Source: Tetradesmus obliquus
Lineage: Eukaryota > Chlorophyta > Chlorophyceae > Sphaeropleales > Scenedesmaceae
Assembly: GCA_030272155.1 (NCBI GenBank)
Contig: CP126191.1
Location: 7,834,501 to 7,898,500 of the forward strand
Reading direction: 5' to 3'
DNA: 64,000 bases
Every line of letters begins with the position of its first letter. The first letter of the stretch is position 1. The position numbers and the translations under genes are program-made. Shown here piece by piece: positions 22,301 to 32,318 of the stretch. The notes beneath the pieces were generated by a model. The model worked only from the letters and a program-made list of their open reading frames with translations. It did no database searches and had not been told where the DNA came from.

Positions 22301-24348
22301 CACTTGCTGCACCACGCCAGGCAGGCGTGTGCCCTTTTTATGCTTTTAGCTGCAACAAGGCATTCTGATCTGCTAAAAAAAAAGTTGGTCAGCCAACTAT
22401 TTCCGCTCCGCACTGCTGCTGCTACATGCATTTGATGCCTAACTTGAATTGCATGTGCAAAATCTTAGTAAAAAAGCTTCTGCGTAGCTATTGCCACTGC
22501 CCCGGTTAACATGCTGGGCTGCCGGTCGATGTGTCGTATCGGGTGCAAAGGGGATGATTACGGGGGTTTGTAGGTCCCCTTGCACCAAGCCAATTACCTT
22601 CAACAACTTCAATTACAAGTAAGTACTCGACCTGATTGTTATGCGGCAATCGAGCCAGGGCTTCGTGCTGTACAACTCACTCCACTGAGCTGGACAATCA
22701 CCTCGGCCGCATTAGCCCGCTTTTCAACAGCCGCCCATATGTGCCGTGAAGTACTGATGATTTTAAATAGAGTTTGGCTTCAATACCTGGGTGTGGGATG
22801 GCTGGGTGAATAGCCGGCGATGTTGACATGTGAACTCCTCAGGAAAAGAGAAGTTCTCTTCTGCCGCAGATACTTTGTCCTGCAGACCACACCTGTCGAG
22901 GTTTGACATGATTTTAACGGTTGATTCTTCAACGCGTAAGTAAGCACCGATGCAGCAATATTTGCCAGCTTTGTACTGCAGGGCTTACTGAAGCTCCGCA
23001 GGTTCTTCTTCATTCTCCCTAGGAGCCAAACACGCTCAGGCTGTGAACTTTCAAGGGATCTGAATAAAGGCGGTGCTTTTGTAGGCTGATGCTACATTGC
23101 AAGCTACAGAAACCACATTGTGTCAGCCAAGTCCTGCAAGCTGCGAATTACTGTGCCGGGTGTTCATCACTGACGCACTGCAAAGGGCCCTGGCCTGGTG
23201 GTGTTGCGCATGGGCTGTGGCACCCACAAGTCCGGACAAGTGCAACCATACGGCCAACGCCACTGATAGAATGTTGACTCAGCCACCATAAAGGCACGCT
23301 GATCACTGGCTTGTTACCAATCACAAACCAGACCGATGTCATTGCAGCCCAGCCAGAAATAGCGTCAAACTGCCACCAGCTGGCTGATGACATGCATGCC
23401 ATAGGCCAACAAGGGGCACCCAAGGAGCGCTGCCCAGTGCTGGCTGCAATCTTTTGCAGCAGTTGCAGCCCGCGCGCAGCACGAGCAGTGCAACATGTCA
23501 GCACATGCTGCACCTGCATCATGCAACATGCAACGCCAGCTCAAACAGGTGTGCAGCCAACCACCTGCTTCGAGGCGGTAGCCGGCTGAACATGCTGGCA
23601 GGACATGAATGAGGCATGATGCGCGTATGTGTATACACGGCAGGCCTGCATAGCATACTGTGCCTAACGCCTTTACAACCGGTCCAAAATGCAGCATGTA
23701 AGCGCTGGCCGGTTATGCTGCCAACCGATAACATGATGTGCGCACAACCAAGCTGCCAACATGCTGGCATATGAAGCAATCCCTCGGCATCGCATTGCAT
23801 AACGGTTCTGCTTGAATGCCAAAACCCAGCAACGACAGCTGCAATTCCACCACTGTGATTCCAGCACATGCTGACAAAGCAGCCCCACACATCGAGGCCT
23901 CATGCTTGGCACTGCCACAATGAGCATGGGCAGTACATGCACGCTGTGACCAGCCACCAACAGCAGAATCTTGAAGAAAATCAATCCAAGCAGCTGGCAT
24001 AGCCACGTCCTACTGCACCACACCCTGTTCATGCATCTCAATGTTGCTGCACTCCGGGCTTCAATTGCAGCACTTTTCATCATGATGGTGCGCTATACTG
24101 CTCAACTGTCATGCTTGCACAGCAACTAGTCCTATCCACCCATACTAATTCTACCTACATCTTTATTGGTCTGACACGAGTCCTACAGCTGTTGCTGCTA
24201 CATGCACGAGGCAGCGGTGCCCTTCCACTTTGCACACAAATGCAGCAACCAGCATCAATGCTGCTGCACTCAGCACAGCACCACCAGCAGCCAACATACG
24301 GCAGCTACGCTTCCCTAACGCACACACACGTGCCTTCTTCTCTACACA
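22301..24348. other. 5' region of bZIP-B and spacer, no clear gene
   Basis: This holds the promoter side of bZIP-B and, at the right, the probable 3' UTR of the small secreted-protein gene (minus-strand TGTAA motif near 23664). A minus-strand frame at 22780-23013 opens with MKKNLRSFSKPC and stays open for 77 codons, but nothing else supports it. No other exon candidate was found. Confidence 0.35.
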
Positions 24349-24979
24349 TCACTTGCCCCCAGCCACAAAGGGGGTCAAGAAGTCCTGCCCCCACCCATTG
24401 TATTGGCCGGTTGGGTTGGCGTTTGGCACGTCGTGCCACCAGCCGTTGTACTGCCCATTGACTGCGGGCAATGGCACGTCATGCCACCAGCCCCTGTAGA
24501 TCTGGCCGCTGCTCTGCGCAGCCTCTGCAGCAGCAGCCTTTGCTGCTAGCAGATTGCGGTGGATAGTGCGGGCCAAGGAGCTTGTGGGCCTGGCTGATTT
24601 GGCTTGCTGGGGTGTGTGCATTGATGCCGCTGCACAACGGCACAGTGCACGCAGCAGTACAGGTTGGCCAACAAGAGTAGGTAAAGAAGCCGGTGTAACA
24701 GCAGTGGCAGCAGAGTCTGGCTGAATCAGTGCCAGCTGTGGAAGGGAGTTTGTGCGTGCACACGAAGCAGCTGTGTGCCTGTGCAGCATGCAATGCTGCA
24801 GCACGTGGTCACCATGCCAACGCCTCTGCCGCAGCACCTGGCAATGGTGTCAGTGCCCATTGTTACTGGTTCTGCTGCTGCTGCTGCTGCGGCGGCTGCT
24901 GCTGCTGTGCCTTCCACACACCTGATAATACAGCGGATGACACCACCAGTGCCATCAGCAGGGCTGTTGCTACCTTCAT
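24349..24979 (-). CDS. small secreted protein with tandem Trp/Tyr-rich C-terminal motifs
   Basis: Not recognised; predicted secretory or cell-wall protein of 148 aa. Exon 1 (24979-24920) is a textbook signal peptide (MKVATALLMALVVSSAVLSG). Exon 2 is 24735-24349. The donor after GGT at 24920 was chosen because it keeps phase 0 into exon 2; an AG|GT donor two bases earlier would break the frame. The mature part has a helical Ala-rich region and then three copies of an aromatic motif: GQIYRGWWHDVP, GQYNGWWHDVP and GQYNGWGQDF. It stands 5' of the retroelement. Like the larger secreted gene at 32319-35196 it has a 60-nt first exon made up only of the signal peptide, which suggests a shared exon-shuffling history, although the repeats differ. 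Confidence 0.6.
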
Positions 24980-25261
24980 GGCTGGAAACTGGTTCGCCAG
25001 CTGCTGTAGTCCTGGTGTTAGAGGTCCTGCACAGTGGAGACACGACAGGCAAGCCAGGTCAACAAGCATTCTTGCAAGTACACAAACAATTCTAGATAGG
25101 TTGTGATGAACAAGGATGCATGTACGTGGCTGCAGTAGCACTCTGCGTGGGTGTGCGCAACGTGGGATCACGCACCTGACAGCAAAGACGCCGTGTCTGA
25201 CAAAACGACGAGCTTCTCATCATAAATTGCTGGTTAAAGAGCTTTATCGAAGGCACATATC
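24980..25261. other. upstream region of the small secreted-protein gene
   Basis: Short interval upstream of the start at 24979; presumed promoter. No element identified. Confidence 0.3.
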
Positions 25262-25468
25262 GTGTACCTTGCAGCAGAATGTGTGACAGCAACCGGTATC
25301 CCGCGCCCGCGCGCCATGCACGTGTACGTGCGTGGAAACGTCGGAGCAGCTATTGAAAGCTACGCTGCGGGCTACCGCTTTGTAGGTATCTCAGCAGATT
25401 CATATCACTTATTTGGCGCAGGTTCAGCTTCTACGCACCATCATCAACGGCGCCACAGCATGAGGTGA
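25262..25468 (+). pseudogene. orphan exon resembling the C-terminus of a HpcH/HpaI-type aldolase
   Basis: An open stretch preceded by a good splice acceptor (CTTGCAG just before 25269) reads with protein-like composition: TGIPRPRAMHVYVRGNVG, then GYRFVGISADSYHLFGAG, then a stop at 25466-25468. The second segment resembles the C-terminal GYRFV..G.D...L strand-helix of HpcH/HpaI (2-oxo acid) aldolases. No upstream exon carrying the rest of the barrel was found in the preceding kilobase. It therefore looks like a 5'-truncated duplicated exon. The family call comes from remembered motif resemblance only. Confidence 0.3.
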
Positions 25469-25787
25469 TGTGCATGGCATGGCATGCCTCTGCCACATTG
25501 CCCAGCAGGTACGAGCAAGGAGCAGCTTTCGTGTCAACATCATGTGTTGGCACAGTTTCAGATCACACAAGCGCCGCGCTGTCTCGTCAAAAGGCTACTG
25601 CAGCCGTTTGATCTGCCTTGTCAGGTGCAAAGGCATACACACATGCATATGCGCATATGTGCTTTGTACATTACATGCCCTCTCATCTCTGGAATTTTTA
25701 GTACAGAGTAATGGTGCATGTCTGCACCTGGTATGTTTGTGAACATGCATGTGTGCTCAATGTGGCTAACAATGCCATGAGGTGTGA
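25469..25787. other. spacer left of the LINE remnant, no gene seen
   Basis: No supported gene. The 5' boundary of the truncated LINE may lie within or just right of this stretch. Confidence 0.3.
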
Positions 25788-26553
25788 TTGCACTCACACC
25801 GTGCCACCGGGCGACAGGCAGAGGGCAAAGAATCATTCTTGTTGTTTGTTGACACGTACAAGGCATTCCCGACTGTGTGGCTTGATGGGTTGTTCCATAA
25901 GCTGTGGGAGAAGGGTGTACGTGGCAAGATGTTCCGTGTGTTGTACAATATATATCAAGGATCCCGGCGTTTGGTTTCGCATGAGGGTGAGGTCACAGAC
26001 AGCTTCAGTTGTGATCTTGGCCTACATGAAGGTGATGTGATCTCTCCTACACTATACCTGTTCTTCATTGATGACCTGCTGCAGGAAGTGCATGCCAGGC
26101 ACTCTGATGTCACACTGCTCGGCCCCTGTGGTGCGCCAGCTACTTCAGTTGTGGCTGCCATGCAAGCTGATGACTTTGTTGCCGTATGTGACTCCCTGCA
26201 GGAAGCACAAGCAGTAGCTGCGACTGTTTACGCTTACAGTTGCAAGTGGCGCTTTCAGTTGAACAGTCCAAAGTCTGCTGTTATGCATGTAGTCCCAAAC
26301 AACATCCGCAGCCAGTTAACAGATTCTGGCATTGTGTGGAATGGCGTACCCGTGCCCGTGGTCTCTGAGTATTGTTATCTGGGCTTATGGTTCAAAACTG
26401 CATGCACATGGGACACACACATCACCAAAATGTTGCAGAAGGCGGCACGTGTATCTGCTAGCCTTATGCCGATTTGGAAAAGTCGGCGCATTAGTGTCGA
26501 GGTGAAGCGTATTGTGTTGCTTTCGTGTGTTCGACCAATCGTGGAGTATGGTG
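25788..26553 (+). pseudogene. LINE reverse transcriptase, N-terminal surviving part
   Basis: Palm-domain portion of the LINE open frame. It stays open for about 255 codons up to the transposon junction and contains the catalytic Asp of motif A and the Asp pair of QADDF. The upstream part of RT is absent. The frame terminates artificially three bases into the inserted element. Confidence 0.8.
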
Positions 26554-26579
26554 CACTATGATCACCAGACAATCAAGAT

Positions 26580-26750
26580 GCAAGTCAAGGCACGTCCAGT
26601 TGCACATCATGCAACTGGACGTGACATGTGGCTCGTCAAGTTGGGACTGGACGTGAGCACGTCCAGTTGTGCACTGGACGTCGAGGAGGCAGACACTGGA
26701 CGTCAAACTGGACGAGCACTGGACGTGCAACTGGACACGTGTTACAGCAC
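26580..26750. repeat. subterminal ACTGGACGT motif cluster (left end)
   Basis: At least eight copies of ACTGGACGT or its complement ACGTCCAGT, some degenerate, crowd into about 170 bp next to the left terminus. In CACTA elements such motifs are transposase-binding sites; here that role is inferred. Confidence 0.7.
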
Positions 26751-27066
26751 CAGAAAAACTGTAACAAAAGCACTATATGCGTATCTCGACGCCACAGTAA
26801 AGCTGCAGTCAAGAACACCTCGATGGTGGTCGCCCTCGGCACTGGTGACTGGCCACTGCCTGCTGTCACTGCACAATGTGCATGCATGTGAAGGCTTGCA
26901 GGACACGCCTGTAAACGCCAAACAGCAAACGCATCATGCACAAAGACAAATGCTGATGCAGTGCTTTGATGCTCAGCAGCATCTTCTGCTATCAAAAATA
27001 CACAACCGCTGAACACCACTGCTCACACCATTGTATGAAATACACACTCACGTCAACACCAACAGG

Positions 27067-28200
27067 TTAACGTGGTGGGCCTTCCCTCAGCATGCCCTGT
27101 CCCTGCCTCTTATACTCTTCCAATCTCTGGTTCCTACCTGCCCCTGCCCTCCTGCTCCTGCCATTCGTTGCTGCTGCTGCTGCTGCTGCTGCATCATCAT
27201 CCATGTCATCGATGTTGCCTGCAGCCTCGTCCTCGTCCCTGCTGCTGTTGCTGCTGCTGCCGCTGTCTGCCTCCTCTTCTGACTCCTCAGACTCCTGCTT
27301 CTTGCGCTTTGGCGGCTGCCGCTTCTGACGCTGCTGCCTGCTGCCGCCTGCCGCCCCACCTGCGCCGCTGTCGGCACCCTTCTTGCCTGCTGCTTCAGCC
27401 CTGCGCTTCCTCCTCAGGCGCTTCGCTGCAGCCTTGTCCCCGTCGTGGTCTTTGCCGTGCTTTTCAGCTACCTTGCTCGCTGCAGTTGGCAGGAAAGCCA
27501 GCAAGCCCTTTGTAGCATCCCTGCGAGCTGGTCAACGGTTGGGCGGTCTCCGGCCTGCATAGCTCCAACCACGCCTTTCTGCAAACAGCATTTACAACAG
27601 CAGATGCATGCACATACGTCAGAGGCTGCTCAGGGGGACTCCATGAAAAAATGCTGTGCACTTGACATGTGTTCCTGCAAGTGCAGCGGGACAACAGTTG
27701 CAGCAGCACTGATTGCAGTGTATGCATGTCTGTTAGAGACGCTATGTAAAACTTGGACCTGTACAGCAACAGTAAGTGTGCAGTGTTGATATTGCAACGC
27801 GTGGTCATTTGGCTGCCATCGATTGTTGTCACGCCTATCCTTTGCAGTCAGGACGCAATGACTTACCAGAGCAGTGTCATATGTTCCAAACCACCATGTA
27901 GCTGCATGCGCCGTGTGGGAATTTCAAGTTGAAGAGACAAAGGTGACTGCGCCTGTTTCGGTGCTCTCTGCAGACTCACAGGAAACCTGGACGGCACACC
28001 AGAGAAAGAAAAGATTAGAAATTTCAAAAGCATCATGCTGAATCAAGTGTCACCAGACAGCTCACCCTGGCCAGTCCAATCTCCTGCACCAACTCTGGAG
28101 GCACGTGATGCACGCCTAGCAGCTTGTTCAGGTTCTTCCACACTGCGGGCATGGCAAGGCGTATGGTATGTGCGAAGTCACAGGCATGTTCTACATCATG
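27067..28200 (-). other. possible captured host-gene exons inside the transposon
   Basis: Two minus-strand stretches look exonic. From about 27520 to the stop at 27067 an open frame reads TKGLLAFLPTAASKVAEK, then a Lys/Arg-rich nuclear-localisation-like block, an acidic Ser/Glu tract and the ending LEEYKRQGQGMLREGPPR. At about 28170-28076 another frame reads WKNLNKLLGVHHVPPELVQ and ends at a consensus donor. The composition suggests a nuclear or nucleolar protein, family not recognised. I could not link the pieces with certainty. They may be a transduplicated host gene or an accessory gene of the element. Confidence 0.3.
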
Positions 28201-29439
28201 CACCTGCTGGCCTGCTGGGCATGTGGTCTGCTGCCTGCGTTGTGGTTCATGTGTGCATTGCACAGAATGCCAAGTGTGCGGCAGCAGCATACTCAGACTA
28301 GGAAGAGCTGTCACTATATGACAGCAGCAGCAGCAGTAACGTGTTATGTTTTACGAGCATAACTCCGACCCACCTGTGATGCTGGGAAACGAACAGCTGG
28401 CAGGAGCCTGCAAACAGCAACAGCAGCACATGTGATGCACAACTGCACCTGTGGACAACCTGCACGCACACAGCCCTGCAAAGCTAGCATAGCATGGCTA
28501 ATGCAGCTGTACATGCAACTGATCCTGATCTGGTCATTGTTTGTTCATTTCTGCGACGGTACTGCTGCAATACTGCAACTGTTGCTGCTGCTGCTGTGCC
28601 ACAGTGAGCTGGGTGCCTGCTGTCGTTCCAGCCGCTGCTGATCTGCCTGTGAGTGGCTTACCATCGCTTCAATGTAGAACGATGATCAACTTGCTGCGCC
28701 AGGCGCTTCAAACAATGTATGATCATCCGTGAAGCTGCCTACTGCTGCACAGACTGCTGCAGCTCAATGAGCAGGCGTCCGCAGCCACCTGAACACTCGA
28801 TGCTCGCATTGATCTGTCGTATTTCATGCTTATTGTTCGCGAAGGGCTCTGCCAGCGGACACAAGCCCACAGCCTGTTTCAGCCCTGCGCACTATCTGCA
28901 CAGCAGCTGCGGTGCGTGACATGGGTGCGATCACTCGTGTGCTTCTGTAGTAATCATAGAAACTGTTGTTCGCACCTGATTACTTGCCAGTCGACGATCA
29001 GTCCACGGCCGTGCCACCTGCCGTTTTGTATTGTAACAAATGACACGCCTGCAGCACCGCGCAATGGGACTATTCCGACAAATGAACGAAAGGTGTAAGA
29101 ATTGAAACGACCTAGTGGAGAGGCTGGCGTTTCAGCAGTAGGGGGAGACTGAACAACACTGTGGTGACATGCTGATCTTCGCTGTGAGGCACTATGGTGC
29201 CATGAAACACATTCACCAAGTATTCTAGTTTAAGTTTCACTGATTTGCAGTCATTTTGCTGTGCATTGTCCAGGTGGTGCTGACCTGACCACGACAAACC
29301 CTACAGCAAGTTCAGCTGCCGTGCTAGCTGTCAAAGCCCACAATATGTGCGGCAGACATGCATAAACATCTAATCGGGGCTTCTCACGCTGGTAGCGTGT
29401 CGTATAAGACCATATATCGTCTAAGCAGCAGCAGATGTC

Positions 29440-29535
29440 CAGGTGCTAGCAGGCTGGACATGCGACTGGACGTGCAGACCCACCAACTGGACACCATTTG
29501 GTGCAACTGGACATGCCTGGACATGCGACTGGACA
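29440..29535. repeat. subterminal ACTGGAC(A/G)T motif cluster (right end)
   Basis: Six or so copies of CTGGACAT/CTGGACGT next to the right terminus, matching the left cluster. This supports a single element spanning 26554-29553. Confidence 0.65.
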
Positions 29536-29556
29536 TCTCGGTGACCATAGCACGTG

Positions 29557-30404
29557 CTGAAGTTTGGTACCCTCCGTTGTCTGGTGGTCGGGTGTTAACA
29601 CCCGTGGTCGGGTGTTAACAACGTTGTTGGGCAAGATTGACAAGTTGCAGGTTGATATCATCAGGAGTACTATGCGTTGTGGCAAAGAACACCCAGTCGT
29701 ACATGGTTTGCTAGCTGAATGGGGTGTGAAGCCGCTGCACATGTGGCTACACCAGCGCACAATGGAGTATTACTTCAGGGTACAGCGGATGCCTGTATCC
29801 AGATTGCCTAAGCAGGTTGTTTCTGCAGAATGGAGGGCCCAGGGCGGTGCTACGCTGCTAACTGGTTGGCAGAAGTATGTACACAGCCTTCTGTGCAAAT
29901 ATGGTGTGAATGTTGCAGTTGCGTCCGGGTCAGCTAAGGAGTGCAAGACTCACATCAGGCGGCAAGTGGCATCCATCTACGCTGATGTGGCGGCTGATGC
30001 TGCCAGCAAGAAATCGACTTTTGGCACTTACGTCACTCACGTGCATAAAACCCATGTTGATTCTATGCGTTTCAAGGCACCTAGGCCATTTTTGTGTTCA
30101 GGTTGTCCTGCACGTGGTATCGAGCTCCTGATGCGAGTTTGTCTGCGCTGCTTGTGTGTACATGCACGTACAAGCACATATGGTGGCCGTCGGGCCAATC
30201 CTACCACTGTCTGTCCTGCATGTGGCTCTGCTACTGAGACTTTGTCCCACTTTGTTTTGGAGTGTCCTGACACCTCTGATTTGAGGGAATCTATGTACGC
30301 AGAGCTGCGAAGGCTGCCAGGTTGCGCTGAAAAACTGCGCACGTTATTGGCCATGACTGACCCCTCTGCCATGGTGTTGCGTTTTGTTTCTGACGATGTC
30401 TGGG
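29557..30404 (+). pseudogene. LINE C-terminal region with zinc-knuckle-like motif
   Basis: Continues the LINE frame after the transposon with EVWYPPLSGGRVLT. A 20-bp tandem duplication (period from GTGGTCG at 29584 to the same at 29604) then shifts the frame. Past it the frame stays open for about 260 codons, including WGVKPLHMWLHQRTMEYYF and the Cys/His motif near 30210-30270, until the AT-rich insert. Confidence 0.75.
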
Positions 30405-30434
30405 GTACCGGTACCCCAGACATCCACCGGTGGA
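30395..30434. repeat. two adjacent perfect palindromes
   Basis: 30395-30424 is a perfect 30-bp palindrome with 15-bp arms (GATGTCTGGGGTACC and its complement). It abuts a 12-bp perfect palindrome, TCCACCGGTGGA, at 30423-30434. A near-palindromic AT stretch follows at about 30440-30466. Confidence 0.9.
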
Positions 30435-30685
30435 TAAAAATATTTATATATGTTATATAAATATAGGACTATATCATACAATAAAAAATTTCTATTTATT
30501 TATTGTTTCTGCGTCTAGTCTCTGAGGGACTAACTTTCTTTAAAAAAGCAGCTTCCCTGCTGATTTGCTTATGTTTTTCAATTTTTACTGTTTTATTCGA
30601 GTATGAAAAATAAAGCTGTTCCAGCATATAGCAAAATTGTAGGGAGGGCCCTACCATTCTTTGTTGTGGATCTGGTGTTTGCAGG
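30405..30685. other. AT-rich insert interrupting the LINE C-terminus
   Basis: About 250 bp that is strikingly A+T-rich compared with everything around it. It begins at the palindromes and lies between the LINE segments for FVSDDVWG and LAARMIADYLV. There is no coding content. Its base composition and palindromes would suit organelle-derived DNA or another small mobile element; neither is proven. Confidence 0.5.
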
Positions 30686-30799
30686 TTGGCTGCTCGGATG
30701 ATTGCTGACTACCTTGTTCTTGCCTGGAATCACAGGAATGTCTGCAAGCGGGATAATGAAATAGTGCTCCCTCCCCTTCCCCCTTCGCCTGTTCTTTAA

Positions 30800-32318
30800 A
30801 GACATTTCAGCCGCTCCTGTGGGGCGCGGGGCCGATGGCGACGTTGCTATGCCTTAAATGGTAACATGATGATGATGACACCGTGCCACCTAGCCTTTGC
30901 CCCAGTCGCACATGTGATGTCCCTTCGCAATTATGTCTGCTTCAGTGCTTGCAGCTTGCCAGCGTTGTTGACAGGATGCCGAAAACAGCCAGGCCCGGCA
31001 ATGCAGAGGCAGATTCAACTGTTCACTGTGTTGTGTTATTTCTTCTGCTTTAGATGGCCCGCTTCAATTTGGGACAGGTGACCAGCCGTAGATGCAGCGT
31101 ACTTAGCACTACTTGCGTGCAACTCAGTTTCACCGAACCCAACTGTTTGTGCAATTTTTAGCTCACATGCAAGCATCAGATTATCATAAGTTGTGTTGGT
31201 TACCATGGCAAGTGGTGATCAAGAACATGTGTCTGTAGAATCAAAGCAGACACACCAGGGCCGTGGTCAGGCATTCTACCTGGAAGCAGCCTGCTCAGCA
31301 TGCACACTGCACCTGCATAAGCTGTTTGGCTGGCAAGCTGGCAGCTTGCCTTTGCATGCAACACGACTTTTCAGGGCACAAAGGCTGTCTTAAACAAGGC
31401 TTGACATGAGCAACCACAGATAACACAAATGATGCGCGCCACCTGCCCAAGACAGGGAGTGCTGATGCTCATGTACGTATATAGCATATATGCTGAAGGG
31501 CTCGATACAAACCGACTGCACATGTGGCCTTGCTTCAGCCGTTCTGCCATGAAATGCTGCATGCACGCAGCCTGAGCATTAAATCATGCTGGCTGATACT
31601 CAACGCCTAATGCAGCCATGCAGAATGCAGTCCATGATCTTGAATTGATGCAGACGTGCTGCGCCACAACCAGCGAGTACCAACTGCTAACAGGTGCATC
31701 ACTAATGCTTTGTGGATTGTGGTATGTGTTATTCCCGCTCAATCAATGCATCCAGCCACTAAACCCACATGTGACTTGATGTATGTTATTGCTGTTATGT
31801 TATTGCTGTCGTGTCAGCAGCTTTTAAGCTGCTGGTGCAACCAACAACCATTCATACCTCCTTGCAGGAGGCCTTGTTGTAGCTGTGGTATTTGGTGCCA
31901 GGCAAGAATCATAAAGTGAATGCAGAATGAATGCAGCATGCAGCAAGGATGAATGGCATGATATGCTATTGCGTGCTGTGGCACGCCGTCAAAAATGGGA
32001 TGATGCAGTGCACTTGTGCACAGCATTCTTCGTATCAGACACACAAATGGATCCAAAACTAAACACAGTCATGGCTGCATGTCCGCGTTGTTGTGATGCA
32101 AGTGCTCTGGTGGATTGGCAGCTTCCACAACCATCATGCTGCTGCCACGCCACGCTCCCCAGCAACCTGGTGTGCGCATGCACATGCAGGCGCCTCCATC
32201 AGGCGGTGCATGCCATATGCCAGTTGTCGGATAAGTCTTGCATACTTGCTGCTTGGCTAGGGTCATCACTTACAACAGAGTCGCCACTCATCTTGTGAAC
32301 TCATTTACTGGCACTCAT
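30800..32318. other. spacer between LINE and secreted repeat-protein gene
   Basis: No gene is supported. The right end should hold the 3' UTR of the gene that ends at 32319; a minus-strand TGTAA motif lies about 45 bases past the stop, near 32271. Confidence 0.35.

Larger units (their letters stand above)
26554..29553. mobile_element. non-autonomous CACTA-like DNA transposon inserted in the LINE
   Basis: The left end starts CACTATGATCACC and the right end finishes GGTGACCATAGCAC, giving an imperfect terminal inverted repeat CTATG(A/G)TCACC. GTG flanks both ends (26551-26553 and 29554-29556), a plausible 3-bp target duplication. Removing the element plus one GTG rejoins the LINE codons for YGAEVW. 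Both subterminal zones (26580-26750 and 29440-29535) are packed with ACTGGACGT-type motifs in both orientations. Subterminal repeats and a 3-bp duplication are hallmarks of the CACTA/EnSpm superfamily. No transposase was recognised inside. The last few bases at the right end do not mirror CACTA exactly, so the boundary may be off by 1-3 bp. Confidence 0.65.
25788..30799 (+). mobile_element. 5'-truncated LINE-type (non-LTR) retrotransposon, split by later insertions
   Basis: One element in three pieces. 25788-26553 encodes the reverse transcriptase from motif A onward: FVDTYKAFPTV (motif A), GLHEGDVISPTLYLFFIDDL (motif B region), QADDF (motif C) and LNSPKSAVMHV. 29557-30404 continues the thumb/C-terminal region and has a zinc-knuckle-like CPACGSATETLSHFVLEC. 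30686-30799 gives the typical end (LAARMIADYLVLAWNHRN) and stop. The fingers and any endonuclease domain are missing, as expected for 5' truncation. It is dead: a 3.0-kb DNA element separates EYGA from EVW, a 20-bp tandem duplication at 29584-29623 shifts the frame, and an AT-rich insert interrupts the C-terminus after SDDVWG. It resembles L1-like algal LINEs; clade not determined. Confidence 0.8.
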
